DNA of 12,715 nt from Planctomycetota bacterium (GCA_016200155.1 JACQFG010000003.1:1-12715), one strand, 5' to 3'; numbered from the stretch's first letter, positions 6,833 to 12,715 are shown. Made by a program: numbers and translations. Notes: a model not told the origin generated them from the letters alone.

Positions 6833-7220
6833 CGTGCACATGATCGGCGATGTCGAGACGATGGTCGCCGTGATGCAACGACCTCCCTGGACTGAATTCT
6901 GGGACCACCTGGGATTGGCTCTGTACCGCTTCGAGGACGTCGGCTTGACGCCGACGTCCACGGATCTGGAAATCTGGCAGCGTTGCCAAGCCGAACATTT
7001 AGTGCTGATCACGGATAATCGGAACGACGATTCGGAGGATTCCTTGGAATCCGCGCTTCGAGCACACAACACCTCAGAATCCCTGCCGGTCTTCACCATC
7101 GGCACGTTGACGCAGTTCCAGAACAGCAAGATGTATTTCAACGAGGTGGTGGACCGGCTGCTGATTTACCTGCTCGACATCGACCGCGTGCGCGGCGCGG
7201 GGCGCCTTTACCTTCCATGA
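6813..7220 (+). CDS. PIN-like (DUF5615-type) protein, probable toxin-like partner, copy 1
   Basis: A 135-residue protein starting with GTG at 6813; GGAGAAG at 6802-6808 provides the ribosome-binding site, and the start inside the previous gene indicates translational coupling. Seen: an N-terminal strand KGILADVHM with an acidic residue, then STDLEIWQRCQAEHLVLITDNRNDDSEDS, which resembles the D-x-E-I...L-I-T-x-D core of PIN-like proteins, then a conserved tail (LPVFTIG ... LLDIDRVRGAGRLYLP). PIN-fold enzymes cut RNA using clustered acidic residues; that activity is inferred, and the overall match is moderate. The C-terminal RGAGRLYLP is almost unchanged in copy 2. Confidence 0.8.
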   Translation: MKGILADVHMIGDVETMVAVMQRPPWTEFWDHLGLALYRFEDVGLTPTSTDLEIWQRCQAEHLVLITDNRNDDSEDSLESALRAHNTSESLPVFTIGTLTQFQNSKMYFNEVVDRLLIYLLDIDRVRGAGRLYLP

Positions 7221-7265
7221 CTGACGGAAGTTCGGTAACATGAAGAGGCGAGGAGGAAAAAAACC

Positions 7266-7640
7266 ATGAAAACGGAAACCATCGAGATTGTCGACCGGGG
7301 TCGAGGTCCGCAGCTTTCGACGACGCGCATCACGGTGATGGATATCTTCTATTGGTTTCATCGCGGCTACAGCTGGGAGGACATTCTCAAGGAAATGCCT
7401 TCCCTTAGCCGCGCAGAGCTGGATGTGGTGATCGCTTACATCGACGCTCACCACGATGAACTCGTCGAAAGGGATCAGAGAGTGGAGGAAATCATCGAGC
7501 AGCGCATAGCCGAACAGCACGCTCGCCCAGGCTTTGGTCCGCCTGACCCGAATGTGCCGCGCGAGGAACGCATGGCGCGCCTGAGAGAGAAATTGCACAA
7601 TCGCATTGCGGAGAAAAACGGTGAAGGGCATCCTGACTGA
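7266..7640 (+). CDS. DUF433-type protein, probable antitoxin-like partner, copy 2
   Basis: A 124-residue paralogue of the protein at 6455-6832. The N-terminal 24 residues (through STTRITV) are the same; the helical part differs (MDIFYWFHRGYSWEDILKEMPSLSRAELDVV). A strong ribosome-binding site (GAGGAGG, 7250-7256) precedes the ATG. The last 20 bases overlap the downstream gene, as in copy 1. It starts 45 bases after the first module. Different helix residues on the same framework would fit separate partner recognition, but this is inference. Confidence 0.85.
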   Translation: MKTETIEIVDRGRGPQLSTTRITVMDIFYWFHRGYSWEDILKEMPSLSRAELDVVIAYIDAHHDELVERDQRVEEIIEQRIAEQHARPGFGPPDPNVPREERMARLREKLHNRIAEKNGEGHPD

Positions 7641-8028
7641 CATCCACATGGGTGTTTCCACCGAGATCCTCATTGGCAAGATGCAATCAGAAACCTGGCT
7701 GGACCTGTGGAACCGACTCGGACTGGACCTTTTCCAATTCGAGGATCTGGGATTGGCCGCAGCATCGACCGATCGGGAAATTTGGCAGCGGTGCCAAGAT
7801 GATGAATTGATCTTCATCACCAATAATCGGAATGAGGATTCAGCGGACTCGCTTGGGACTACGATTCGCCTGCATGGCACCTTGCAATCACTGCCAGTAT
7901 TTACCATCGGCGATTTGGATCGATTCCGAAAAACCAAAAGCTATGCCGATGAAGTCGTGGAACAGCTTTACGATTACCTGCTTGACATCGACCGGTACCG
8001 CGGCGCGGGCCGACTTTACCTTCCTTGA
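7621..8028 (+). CDS. PIN-like (DUF5615-type) protein, probable toxin-like partner, copy 2
   Basis: A 135-residue paralogue of the protein at 6813-7220, also starting with GTG at 7621 inside the previous gene. Seen: KGILTDIHM, STDREIWQRCQDDELIFITNNRNEDSADS, SLPVFTIGDL and LLDIDRYRGAGRLYLP. Compared with copy 1 the ITDNRN core reads ITNNRN, an Asp-to-Asn change at a position that may be catalytic in PIN-like proteins, and LAD has become LTD. It ends 18 bases before the FmdB-type gene, which could be read from the same transcript. A toxin function is inferred from the pairing only. Confidence 0.8.
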   Translation: MKGILTDIHMGVSTEILIGKMQSETWLDLWNRLGLDLFQFEDLGLAAASTDREIWQRCQDDELIFITNNRNEDSADSLGTTIRLHGTLQSLPVFTIGDLDRFRKTKSYADEVVEQLYDYLLDIDRYRGAGRLYLP

Positions 8029-8046
8029 CCAACGGAGTCCAAACGA

Positions 8047-8385
8047 ATGCCGACCTACGAATATCAGTGCAGCGCCTGCAAGCATCGCTTCGAGGAGCTG
8101 CAATCGTTCAGCGAACCGCCCCTGAAGAAGTGTCCGGCGTGCAAGAAGAGGAAGCTGGAGCGGCTTCTGGGCGCCGGGGCGGCCATCATCTTCAAGGGGT
8201 CGGGGTTCTATCAGACCGACTATCGCAGCGAATCGTACAAGAGCGCCGCCAAGGCCGATGTGCCGGCTGCGCCAACCGAAAAAACCGGCACGGACGCGCC
8301 AAAAGCGCCGGCTGCTACCACGGATACCAGCGGAAGTAAAACCAAAAGCGATGGAAAATCGCCGGGGAAAAACGCCAAGTCGTGA
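8047..8385 (+). CDS. FmdB-type zinc-ribbon protein
   Basis: A 112-residue small zinc-ribbon protein of the FmdB family, named for a putative regulator in formamide/acetamide metabolism. Seen: MPTYEYQC with Cys8 and Cys11 (CSAC) and Cys29 and Cys32 (CPAC), then LERLLGAGAAIIFKGSGFYQTDYRSESY, the family's conserved FKGxGFYxTDYR element. The C-terminal third is a low-complexity Lys/Ala/Thr-rich tail, probably disordered. GGAG at 8034-8037 lies before the ATG. It is followed 13 bases later by the YacG-type gene, which suggests cotranscription. The biochemical role of the family is not well established. Confidence 0.93.
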   Translation: MPTYEYQCSACKHRFEELQSFSEPPLKKCPACKKRKLERLLGAGAAIIFKGSGFYQTDYRSESYKSAAKADVPAAPTEKTGTDAPKAPAATTDTSGSKTKSDGKSPGKNAKS

Positions 8386-8398
8386 CAGGAGGCAGCCG

Positions 8399-8632
8399 AT
8401 GAGTAGTGTACGTTGCCCAATCTGCCAACGAATCATGGACCCACGGGGGCCGAAGGAATGGCCGGATAAGCCGTTCTGCAGCAAACGTTGCAGGATGGTC
8501 GATCTGGGTCGCTGGCTGGGCGGTACCTACCGGATCGACACCCCTCTTGCAAAGGAGGACCTGGAAACCGAGTTGGCCCATTCTTCCGAACCGGCCGTTC
8601 CTTCGGCCGATCCCCATAGAGAGGAGGCGTAG
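8399..8632 (+). CDS. yacG: YacG-type zinc protein (DNA gyrase inhibitor family)
   Basis: A 77-residue zinc protein. In E. coli YacG binds GyrB and inhibits DNA gyrase. Seen: CPIC at residues 6-9 and FCSKRC at 26-31, providing four zinc-binding cysteines, followed by RMVDLGRWLGGTYRI, the family's conserved tail element. ATG at 8399 is preceded by AGGAGG at 8387-8392; the frame is open further upstream but that would add unrelated residues. It lies 13 bases after the FmdB-type gene and its last codons form the left arm of the terminator. Inhibition of gyrase in this organism is inferred from the family. Confidence 0.93.
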   Translation: MSSVRCPICQRIMDPRGPKEWPDKPFCSKRCRMVDLGRWLGGTYRIDTPLAKEDLETELAHSSEPAVPSADPHREEA

Positions 8633-8654
8633 GCAACTGCGCCTCTCTTTTTTT
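8617..8654 (+). terminator. Intrinsic terminator after yacG
   Basis: AGAGAGGAGGCG (8618-8629) can pair, with a small bulge, with GCGCCTCTCT (8639-8648), followed by a run of seven or more T. The left arm overlaps the yacG stop region. It closes the + strand gene group that ends with yacG. Confidence 0.85.
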
Positions 8655-8677
8655 GCGCGCGACGTCGCTCGCGCAGG

Positions 8678-8711
8678 AATTGACAATTGACAATTAGCAA
8701 TTGACAATTGC
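8678..8711. repeat. AATTGAC heptamer direct repeats
   Basis: Consecutive units AATTGAC, AATTGAC, AATTAGC, AATTGAC and a partial AATTGC. The array is much richer in A/T than its surroundings. It contains three TTGACA strings, the -35 consensus, but no convincing -10 box at 16-18 bases from any of them. It lies between the yacG terminator and the NYN gene, so it may form its promoter region or be a short mobile repeat. Confidence 0.8.
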
Positions 8712-8736
8712 AAATCGAACTCACGGGGCATGTTTT

Positions 8737-9306
8737 ATGTCGGCCTCGTACATCATCGATGGATACAACCTCATCCACGCGCTTGGCATGATCCAGCACA
8801 ACATGGATCGCGGCGGGCTCGAGCAGTCGCGCCGCAAGCTGCTCGACTTTCTTGTTGAAGGGTTCGGCGAGGATGCGCCGCACGTCACCGTCGTTTTCGA
8901 CGCCAAACAGGCGCCGCGCGGCGTCGCCAGGCAGCAGCAATTTCACGGACTGCAAGTTCACTTCGCGCCGAAGGACCAGAGCGCCGACGACTGGATCGAG
9001 ACGCTGATCGCCGACGCAGCGCACCCGCGTACCCTGGTCGTCGTGTCCGATGACATGCGCCTGCAAAAGGCGGCCGAGCGGCGCGGGGCCTCGGCGTGGT
9101 CGCACGATGCCTTGCTCGATTTCCTGGAGAAACGCGCAAGATCGGCAGCGGCGCCGCAAGAGCCGGAACAGCGCGGCAGCGATTCGGCACAGGAGAAAGA
9201 AAAGTGGCTCAAGGAATTTGGGCAGCTGGAGCGTGACCCGGAGCTGAAAGAGTTCTTCGACCTCGATCGCTTTGACGACGTCAATCTCTCGGAGCCTGAA
9301 GCGTGA
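8737..9306 (+). CDS. NYN-domain RNase, YacP/Rae1-like
   Basis: A 189-residue protein with a PIN/NYN ribonuclease fold; the B. subtilis homologue Rae1 (YacP) cuts mRNA at the ribosome. Seen: YIIDGYNLIHAL (Asp8), VVFDAK (Asp55), SADDWIETLI (Asp84/85) and VVVSDD (Asp105/106), together the expected acidic metal-binding cluster; PRGVARQQQFHGLQVHFAPKDQSADD matches the family spacing. The C-terminal 50 residues are charged and helical. ATG at 8737 is chosen because ASYIIDGYN is the family start; a TTG at 8701 lies in the heptamer repeat. The last residues, SEPEA and stop, are encoded by a copy of the dispersed repeat. Confidence 0.9.
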   Translation: MSASYIIDGYNLIHALGMIQHNMDRGGLEQSRRKLLDFLVEGFGEDAPHVTVVFDAKQAPRGVARQQQFHGLQVHFAPKDQSADDWIETLIADAAHPRTLVVVSDDMRLQKAAERRGASAWSHDALLDFLEKRARSAAAPQEPEQRGSDSAQEKEKWLKEFGQLERDPELKEFFDLDRFDDVNLSEPEA

Positions 9307-9342
9307 GCGAAGAGAGGAGTATTCGCTCACTTACGCTTCAGG
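9295..9342. repeat. Dispersed SEPEA-type repeat, copy 3, inverted pair between convergent genes
   Basis: The left arm at 9295-9311 (CCTGAAGCGTGAGCGAA) and right arm at 9322-9342 pair except for four extra bases (TAAG) in the right arm. The left arm encodes the C-terminus and stop of the NYN gene. The hairpin lies between the convergent NYN and HTH/membrane genes and could act on both transcripts. There is no T-run. Confidence 0.8.
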
Positions 9343-9352
9343 GGCCGGCAGG

Positions 9353-11566
9353 TCACTTGAACTTCTGGCCAAGCAAACTCGCGATTTCCACCGTCAAATA
9401 GCCGGGCGGCTTGTTGCCCACCGTCGATCCGACCAGCTCGTAGCCCAGGATCCCGACCAGGAACATGATGACCACGCAGGGCAGCATGAAGATCACCGGC
9501 ATCACGCCCCACGGCGCTGCCGGGATCAGCTTTTCCTGGATGATCGTCTTCGTGCGCGTGATCGTTTCGCCTGCGGCCTCGACCTCGACGTCCTCATCCT
9601 CGACCTCGACATCCTCATCCAGGTCGGCGAAATCGCTGCTCTCCTCCTCGACCTCGACATCATCCACGACGGCGCCGTCATCGGCAGCGGAGTCTTCCTC
9701 GTCGAGGGCGACGACCTGGCTGCCGCTCTCTTCTTCCTGCGCCAGCTCGGAATCGTCGAGGGCGAGATCGAAGTCGGAGCTTTCCAGCTCGGAGTCGGCA
9801 ACGGTCTCGTCGGAGCTGCTGTCTTCGAGGACCGGGACCTCGAAGTCGGTGTCGAAGATGTCCTGCTCCTCGGCCGAGGGGGGCTTCATCTTCGTCTTGC
9901 CTTTTTTCGACTTGACCTGCGGGGCGGATTCCTCGACGGCGGGCTGGTTGCCGCTGTCATCGAGCGTCAGCTCGAACTCGCCGTCCGATTCGCTGACGGC
10001 GACGTCGCCGCTGCCTTCGAGGTTCAGCTCGAACTCGCTGCTGTCGCCCGGGGCCGCGGCCGGCGCGTCGGCGTCGGCGTCGAGGCTGAGATCGAACTCG
10101 CTGGAATCCTCCGGCTCCGAGACGCTCTTCTTCGGCTTGGGCGTGGCGCCGCCGGTCAGCTCGAACTCGCTGTCGGAATCGTCGGCCGGGCGGGAGAGCT
10201 GCGGCTTGGGCGTGGCTTCGACGTCGAGGCTCAGGTCGAAATCGCTGCTGGCGTCGTCGCTGCCCTCCTCGAGGGAGATGCCCTGGTCGGCGGGGTTCTC
10301 GAGCGAGATGCCGCTGGTGGGACCGGTCAGCTCGGTGGGTTCTTCTTGCTGGAGGACCTGTTCGCTGTCGTCGCCGGCGGCAAGGCTCAAATCGCCGCTG
10401 TCGCCGCCTTCCAGGACGATGCTGCCGTCCTTGGCGGGGACGAGATCGAAATCGCTGCTGCCGTCTTTTTGGGCCTGTTCCTGGGCGGCGAGTTCGAAGT
10501 CGCTGCTGTCGGACACTTCTTCCTTCGCGCCCCGCGGCGTCTTCGGGCCGGCGGCGGGCTTCAGCTCCGAGGGCAACTCCAGGTCCGAATCGGAAAGCTC
10601 GAACGGCGACGAGGTCGGCAGCTTCAACTCCGACTTCGCCTTCATCTTGGTCGGCGGCTTGTCTTTTTCTTGCTCCTGCTGCCGCTGGATTTCCTCGTCG
10701 AGGTTGATCTCCTCGGTGAGCAGCATGCCTTCGGAAGAATCGGCAGGCGGGAGCTGAGGCTTTTCGAGGCGGACATTGCTGTCGGTGGACGTCAGGTCGG
10801 GGCCCTGGCCGAGCGGGACGTCGTCGGAGCCGTGGAGCTTGACATCGCTGTCGTCGTCCATGGGGACGAGGCGGACGCCGCTGTCGGCGGGTTGCGGGGT
10901 GGTGCCCTTGCGGGCGCCCGAGGACGGGGCGCCGAGCTTCGACTTCGGCTTGGCGCCGGAACCGATGGCCAGCTGCGAGGGCCGCTTGGCGCCGGAGGTT
11001 GCCTGGGGCGGGACGAAGCCGGTCTTGGGCTTGAGCGGATCGGGCGAGATCTTGACGTCGCTGTCGGGGATTTTGATGTCGCTGTCTTTCGGGACGGAGA
11101 AGGTGACGTCGCTGCCGTCGGCGACGAGCCGGACGTCGCTGTCGCTGCCGGGCGTCGGGGTCGGAGCCTTCCTGCCCTTGGAGCCGGGCGGTTTGCTCTT
11201 GGCGCCGCTGCCGGGGACGGGAAGATCATTGCCGACGTCCACGTTGTCAGCATCGACGTCGAAATCGAAGACTTCGGGAACGCCTTCCTGCTTCGCTGGA
11301 GTCCGCGGAGACGCAGCCTTCTTGGAGCCGGACGATCCGCCCGACTTGGCCGCCGGCAGCGAGGCGTCGCCCAATGCCAGCTCGTGATCGTCGCTGGAAC
11401 CGCCGCGGCTGCGCGCGAGTTCCTGGATGTCCTGCACGCGGAAACGCAGGGTGCCGCGATCCTGGAAGGAACGAAGCTTCCCCTTTTGCGCCAGCTGCTT
11501 CAGCTCGTCCACCGGCATCCGCAGAAACTTGGCGGCTTCCGGCAGCGTGTAGTAACCTTGGACCAT
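9353..11566 (-). CDS. Single-pass membrane protein with N-terminal HTH and long acidic Ser/Asp repeats
   Basis: A 737-residue protein. Residues 5-54 (YYTLPEAAKFLRMPVDELKQ... RFRVQDIQELAR) look like an excisionase/MerR-type helix-turn-helix. Residues 55-140 are low complexity. From 141 to about 665 the chain is rich in Ser, Asp and Glu with degenerate repeats: an SDVRL/SDIKI type first, then SSDFDL/SSEFEL types. Near residues 689-709 there is one hydrophobic helix (VIFMLPCVVIMFLVGILGY) followed by 25 residues. The HTH end should be cytoplasmic, so a membrane-tethered DNA-binding or scaffolding protein is plausible; the function is unknown. AGAGGG at 11575-11580 precedes the ATG. An even longer open frame exists on the + strand, but it lacks recognisable domains and is a shadow. 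Confidence 0.87.
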   Translation of the reverse strand: MVQGYYTLPEAAKFLRMPVDELKQLAQKGKLRSFQDRGTLRFRVQDIQELARSRGGSSDDHELALGDASLPAAKSGGSSGSKKAASPRTPAKQEGVPEVFDFDVDADNVDVGNDLPVPGSGAKSKPPGSKGRKAPTPTPGSDSDVRLVADGSDVTFSVPKDSDIKIPDSDVKISPDPLKPKTGFVPPQATSGAKRPSQLAIGSGAKPKSKLGAPSSGARKGTTPQPADSGVRLVPMDDDSDVKLHGSDDVPLGQGPDLTSTDSNVRLEKPQLPPADSSEGMLLTEEINLDEEIQRQQEQEKDKPPTKMKAKSELKLPTSSPFELSDSDLELPSELKPAAGPKTPRGAKEEVSDSSDFELAAQEQAQKDGSSDFDLVPAKDGSIVLEGGDSGDLSLAAGDDSEQVLQQEEPTELTGPTSGISLENPADQGISLEEGSDDASSDFDLSLDVEATPKPQLSRPADDSDSEFELTGGATPKPKKSVSEPEDSSEFDLSLDADADAPAAAPGDSSEFELNLEGSGDVAVSESDGEFELTLDDSGNQPAVEESAPQVKSKKGKTKMKPPSAEEQDIFDTDFEVPVLEDSSSDETVADSELESSDFDLALDDSELAQEEESGSQVVALDEEDSAADDGAVVDDVEVEEESSDFADLDEDVEVEDEDVEVEAAGETITRTKTIIQEKLIPAAPWGVMPVIFMLPCVVIMFLVGILGYELVGSTVGNKPPGYLTVEIASLLGQKFK

Positions 11567-11601
11567 CGCGAAACCCTCTGCCCATCAAGGCGAGATCGTG
11601 G

Positions 11602-11961
11602 TCAAGCGTCCGAGCGGGATTGGCAAACTCTATGCACCTTCGCCATTCTATCATTATCGATTGTAATGCGATAGCGTCTCGACACAAGAGTAATCCGATT
11701 TTGACGGACTGCTGACGGATAGGTTGACCGCAACGATTGTGACGAAGGAGGTGAGTGGTGAGGCAGATCGGCGAGTTCCATGGCGGTGTGCTGGGCGACC
11801 TGCTTGGCATGGTAGGTGGCGGTTCGGCCTTGCAAGATCAGGCCGGCCGGCAGCACGACGACACGGAGATCGCGGATGCGATTGCCAAGCCGGCGCAGCA
11901 ACATGCTTTCCAGACGTTCCTCTTCGGTGAGGACGCTCGATGCGAGTACATTGGTGCTCAT
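11602..11961 (-). CDS. BON-like small protein, possibly frameshifted
   Basis: A 119-residue frame starting ATG at 11961 (AGGTGG upstream; a GTG at 11970 would add three residues). Residues about 20-65 (LESMLLRRLGNRIRDLRVVVLPAGLILQGRT...AQHTAMELADLP) match short BON-type domains known from planctomycetes: the core RDLRVVV-x-G-L-L-GRT-x-x-YHAKQ-AQH. After DLP the sequence becomes Ser/Arg-rich and unlike the family. In another minus frame the same stretch gives LTSFVTIVAVNLSV, like the expected last strand, so a one- or two-base indel near 11735-11765 is possible. BON domains are usually linked to membrane or polymer binding; the role here is unknown. The gene stands 35 bases before the HTH/membrane gene. 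Confidence 0.65.
   Translation of the reverse strand: MSTNVLASSVLTEEERLESMLLRRLGNRIRDLRVVVLPAGLILQGRTATYHAKQVAQHTAMELADLPHHSPPSSQSLRSTYPSAVRQNRITLVSRRYRITIDNDRMAKVHRVCQSRSDA
11660..11687 (-). promoter_or_regulatory. Candidate promoter for the HTH/membrane gene
   Basis: On the minus strand, TTGTGT (11682-11687), 16 bases, then TACAAT (11660-11665), about 93 bases before the gene's ATG. It lies inside the C-terminal part of the BON-like frame, which would be unusual if that part were translated under tight constraint. A second TAGAAT lies at 11645-11650. Confidence 0.35.
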
Positions 11962-12001
11962 GAGAACCACCTGCCATAGGGAGAGAAAATCTACCGACCC
12001 A

Positions 12002-12187
12002 TCAACCGTGATGGACGGTCAAAGCACAAGCTTGAAGGATTCGCTGGGTTAACGGATTGGCAAAGGATGCGGAGTCGCTCAACATCTCCCCGCGCTCTTC
12101 CACGAATACCATTCCAACGGAGTGGAAGACAAAAACCTTGCCCTCGTGGTTCGGTCCCGGCCCGGTAATTCCCGAGCCGAGGCGCAT
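12002..12187 (-). CDS. Possible small protein of 61 residues
   Basis: Begins MRLGSGITGPGPNHEGKVF and contains VFHSVGMVFVEERGEML; no family recognised and no membrane segment. Supporting evidence: a promoter-like TTGACA-N17-TAGCTT directly upstream (12209-12237) and co-orientation with the BON-like gene 40 bases further on. Against it: no strong ribosome-binding site and short length. It may be a real conserved small protein or chance. Confidence 0.35.
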   Translation of the reverse strand: MRLGSGITGPGPNHEGKVFVFHSVGMVFVEERGEMLSDSASFANPLTQRILQACALTVHHG

Positions 12188-12208
12188 CCAGCGCCCGGTG
12201 ATGGTATT

Positions 12209-12237
12209 AAGCTAACCGCCGGCAAGGTCGCTGTCAA
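12209..12237 (-). promoter_or_regulatory. Consensus-like promoter, minus strand
   Basis: TTGACA (12232-12237, minus strand) is a perfect -35, spaced 17 bases from TAGCTT (12209-12214). It points toward the 61-residue frame at 12187 and the BON-like gene. This is the best sigma70-type match I saw in the window. Confidence 0.5.
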
Positions 12238-12325
12238 CGAATAACTTTACACAAAAGGAAAATTTTTCCACGAATCCGGGTCAGATGGGAGGGGCATGCC
12301 GATCGCAGCGATTGTGCCGCCGGGC

Positions 12326-12382
12326 GTCTGAGCCCGAAGCGCAAGCGAGGGATTCTCCCTCGCTTGCGCTTCGGGCTCAGAC
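12326..12382. repeat. Perfect 27-bp inverted repeat, SEPEA-type, copy 4
   Basis: 12326-12352 is the exact reverse complement of 12356-12382, around the three-base loop TTC. Each arm contains the core GAGCCCGAAGCG followed by CAAGCGAGG. It begins five bases after the stop of the ABC-transporter gene. There is no T-run, so termination is not certain. It is the only complete, perfectly paired copy of the repeat family here. Confidence 0.95.
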
Positions 12383-12387
12383 TTTCC

Positions 12388-12715
12388 TTACCCATCGTCG
12401 CGCAGATGCCGGCCCGTCAGCGTCACGAACACGTCCTCCAGGCTCGCGTGCCGCGTCGTCAGCTGGGCGAGCTTGAAACCGCGCGCTTCCACCCGTTCCA
12501 GCAGCGCTGGCAGCGTCAGGTGCACGGCCGTGACCGCCAGGACATACGCATCCTCGTCGCGGCGCAGCTGCACCACGCTCGGCAAGCTGCGCAGCTCTTC
12601 CTCGGGGAACGTCGGCGTGTCTTCCAGGCGAAACTCGATGAAGTGATCGCCACCGATCTTGGCAATGAGCTCTGCAGGCGAGCCCAGGGCGATCACCTTG
12701 CCATGATCGACCACG
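12388..12715 (-). CDS. ABC-transporter ATP-binding protein, C-terminal part only
   Basis: Only about the last 109 residues are in the window; the start, Walker A, signature and Walker B motifs lie beyond it. Seen: VVDHGKVIALGSPAEL, the usual end of an ABC ATPase domain (the strand after the H-loop, then the G-x-P-x-E-L helix), followed by a C-terminal extension ending SLEDVFVTLTGRHLRDDG, the pattern of ATPases of the drug/polysaccharide-export type with a DUF4162-like tail. The substrate cannot be told. The gene reads toward the perfect 27-bp inverted repeat. Confidence 0.9.
   Translation of the reverse strand, partial: VVDHGKVIALGSPAELIAKIGGDHFIEFRLEDTPTFPEEELRSLPSVVQLRRDEDAYVLAVTAVHLTLPALLERVEARGFKLAQLTTRHASLEDVFVTLTGRHLRDDG

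Larger units (their letters stand above)
6455..8028 (+). repeat. Tandem duplication of a two-gene module
   Basis: Two consecutive copies of the same gene pair (6455-7220 and 7266-8028). The first 24 residues of the two DUF433-type proteins are identical, their last residues (RIAEKNGEGHP) are identical, and the pairs overlap by the same 20 bases with the same GTG start context. The middles have diverged considerably, so the duplication is not recent, or the ends have been kept alike by selection or conversion. Confidence 0.9.

Noticed and set aside
6503..7937. Minus-strand frames opposite the DUF433/PIN-like modules
   Set aside because: They lie opposite duplicated real genes and mirror each other only because those genes are duplicated.
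9272..11674. A + strand reading frame of about 800 codons over the HTH/membrane gene
   Set aside because: It is longer than the minus-strand gene but has no recognisable domain, starts inside the NYN gene and reflects the repeat-rich, GC-rich opposite strand. The minus strand has an HTH, a membrane helix and a proper ribosome-binding site.
11724..11979. Plus-strand frames opposite the BON-like gene
   Set aside because: Three overlapping frames, none with family content; the minus strand has the BON-like core and a better start.
12326..12382. Perfect hairpin read as a CRISPR unit or an intrinsic terminator
   Set aside because: It is a single inverted pair, not spaced direct repeats, and no T-run follows on either strand.

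Overview
The window looks like a chromosomal segment from a GC-rich planctomycete, most likely of the Gemmata/Gemmataceae type. This is inferred from three things: two GroELs around one GroES with groEL placed before groES, tandem DUF433-type modules, and a dispersed short repeat (core GAGCCCGAAGCG) that yields the peptide SEPEA when translated. No rRNA, tRNA, CRISPR array, transposase or phage gene was seen.

Layout. Bases 1-4418 hold a chaperonin cluster on the + strand: groEL copy 1 (only its first two bases are cut off), a very long hairpin, groES, a two-gene cassette (small conserved protein plus a retropepsin-like aspartic protease), and groEL copy 2 without the GGM tail. A 303-base spacer with inverted repeats and an A/T-rich hairpin leads to dnaJ (4722-5852) and grpE (5898-6404). 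dnaK is not in the window. Bases 6455-8028 are a tandem duplication of a two-gene, toxin-antitoxin-like module (DUF433-type protein overlapping a PIN-like protein). Next come two small zinc-binding proteins, FmdB-type (8047-8385) and YacG-type (8399-8632), closed by a good intrinsic terminator, then a heptamer repeat and a NYN-domain (YacP/Rae1-like) RNase gene.

From 9353 the strand switches. A large minus-strand gene (9353-11566) encodes an unusual protein with an excisionase-like helix-turn-helix at the N-terminus, about 500 residues of acidic Ser/Asp repeats and one C-terminal membrane helix. Upstream of it on the same strand are a BON-like small protein, possibly frameshifted, and a doubtful 61-residue ORF behind a consensus-like promoter. 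The window ends in the C-terminal part of an ABC-transporter ATPase on the minus strand, separated from its neighbours by a perfect 27-bp inverted repeat.

How the genes fit together. GroEL/GroES and DnaJ/GrpE form a protein-folding block. The protease cassette and the DUF433/PIN-like modules look like accessory insertions into or beside this block. The least explained parts are the HTH/acidic-repeat/membrane protein, the protease cassette between groES and groEL2, and the repeat hairpins at gene boundaries.
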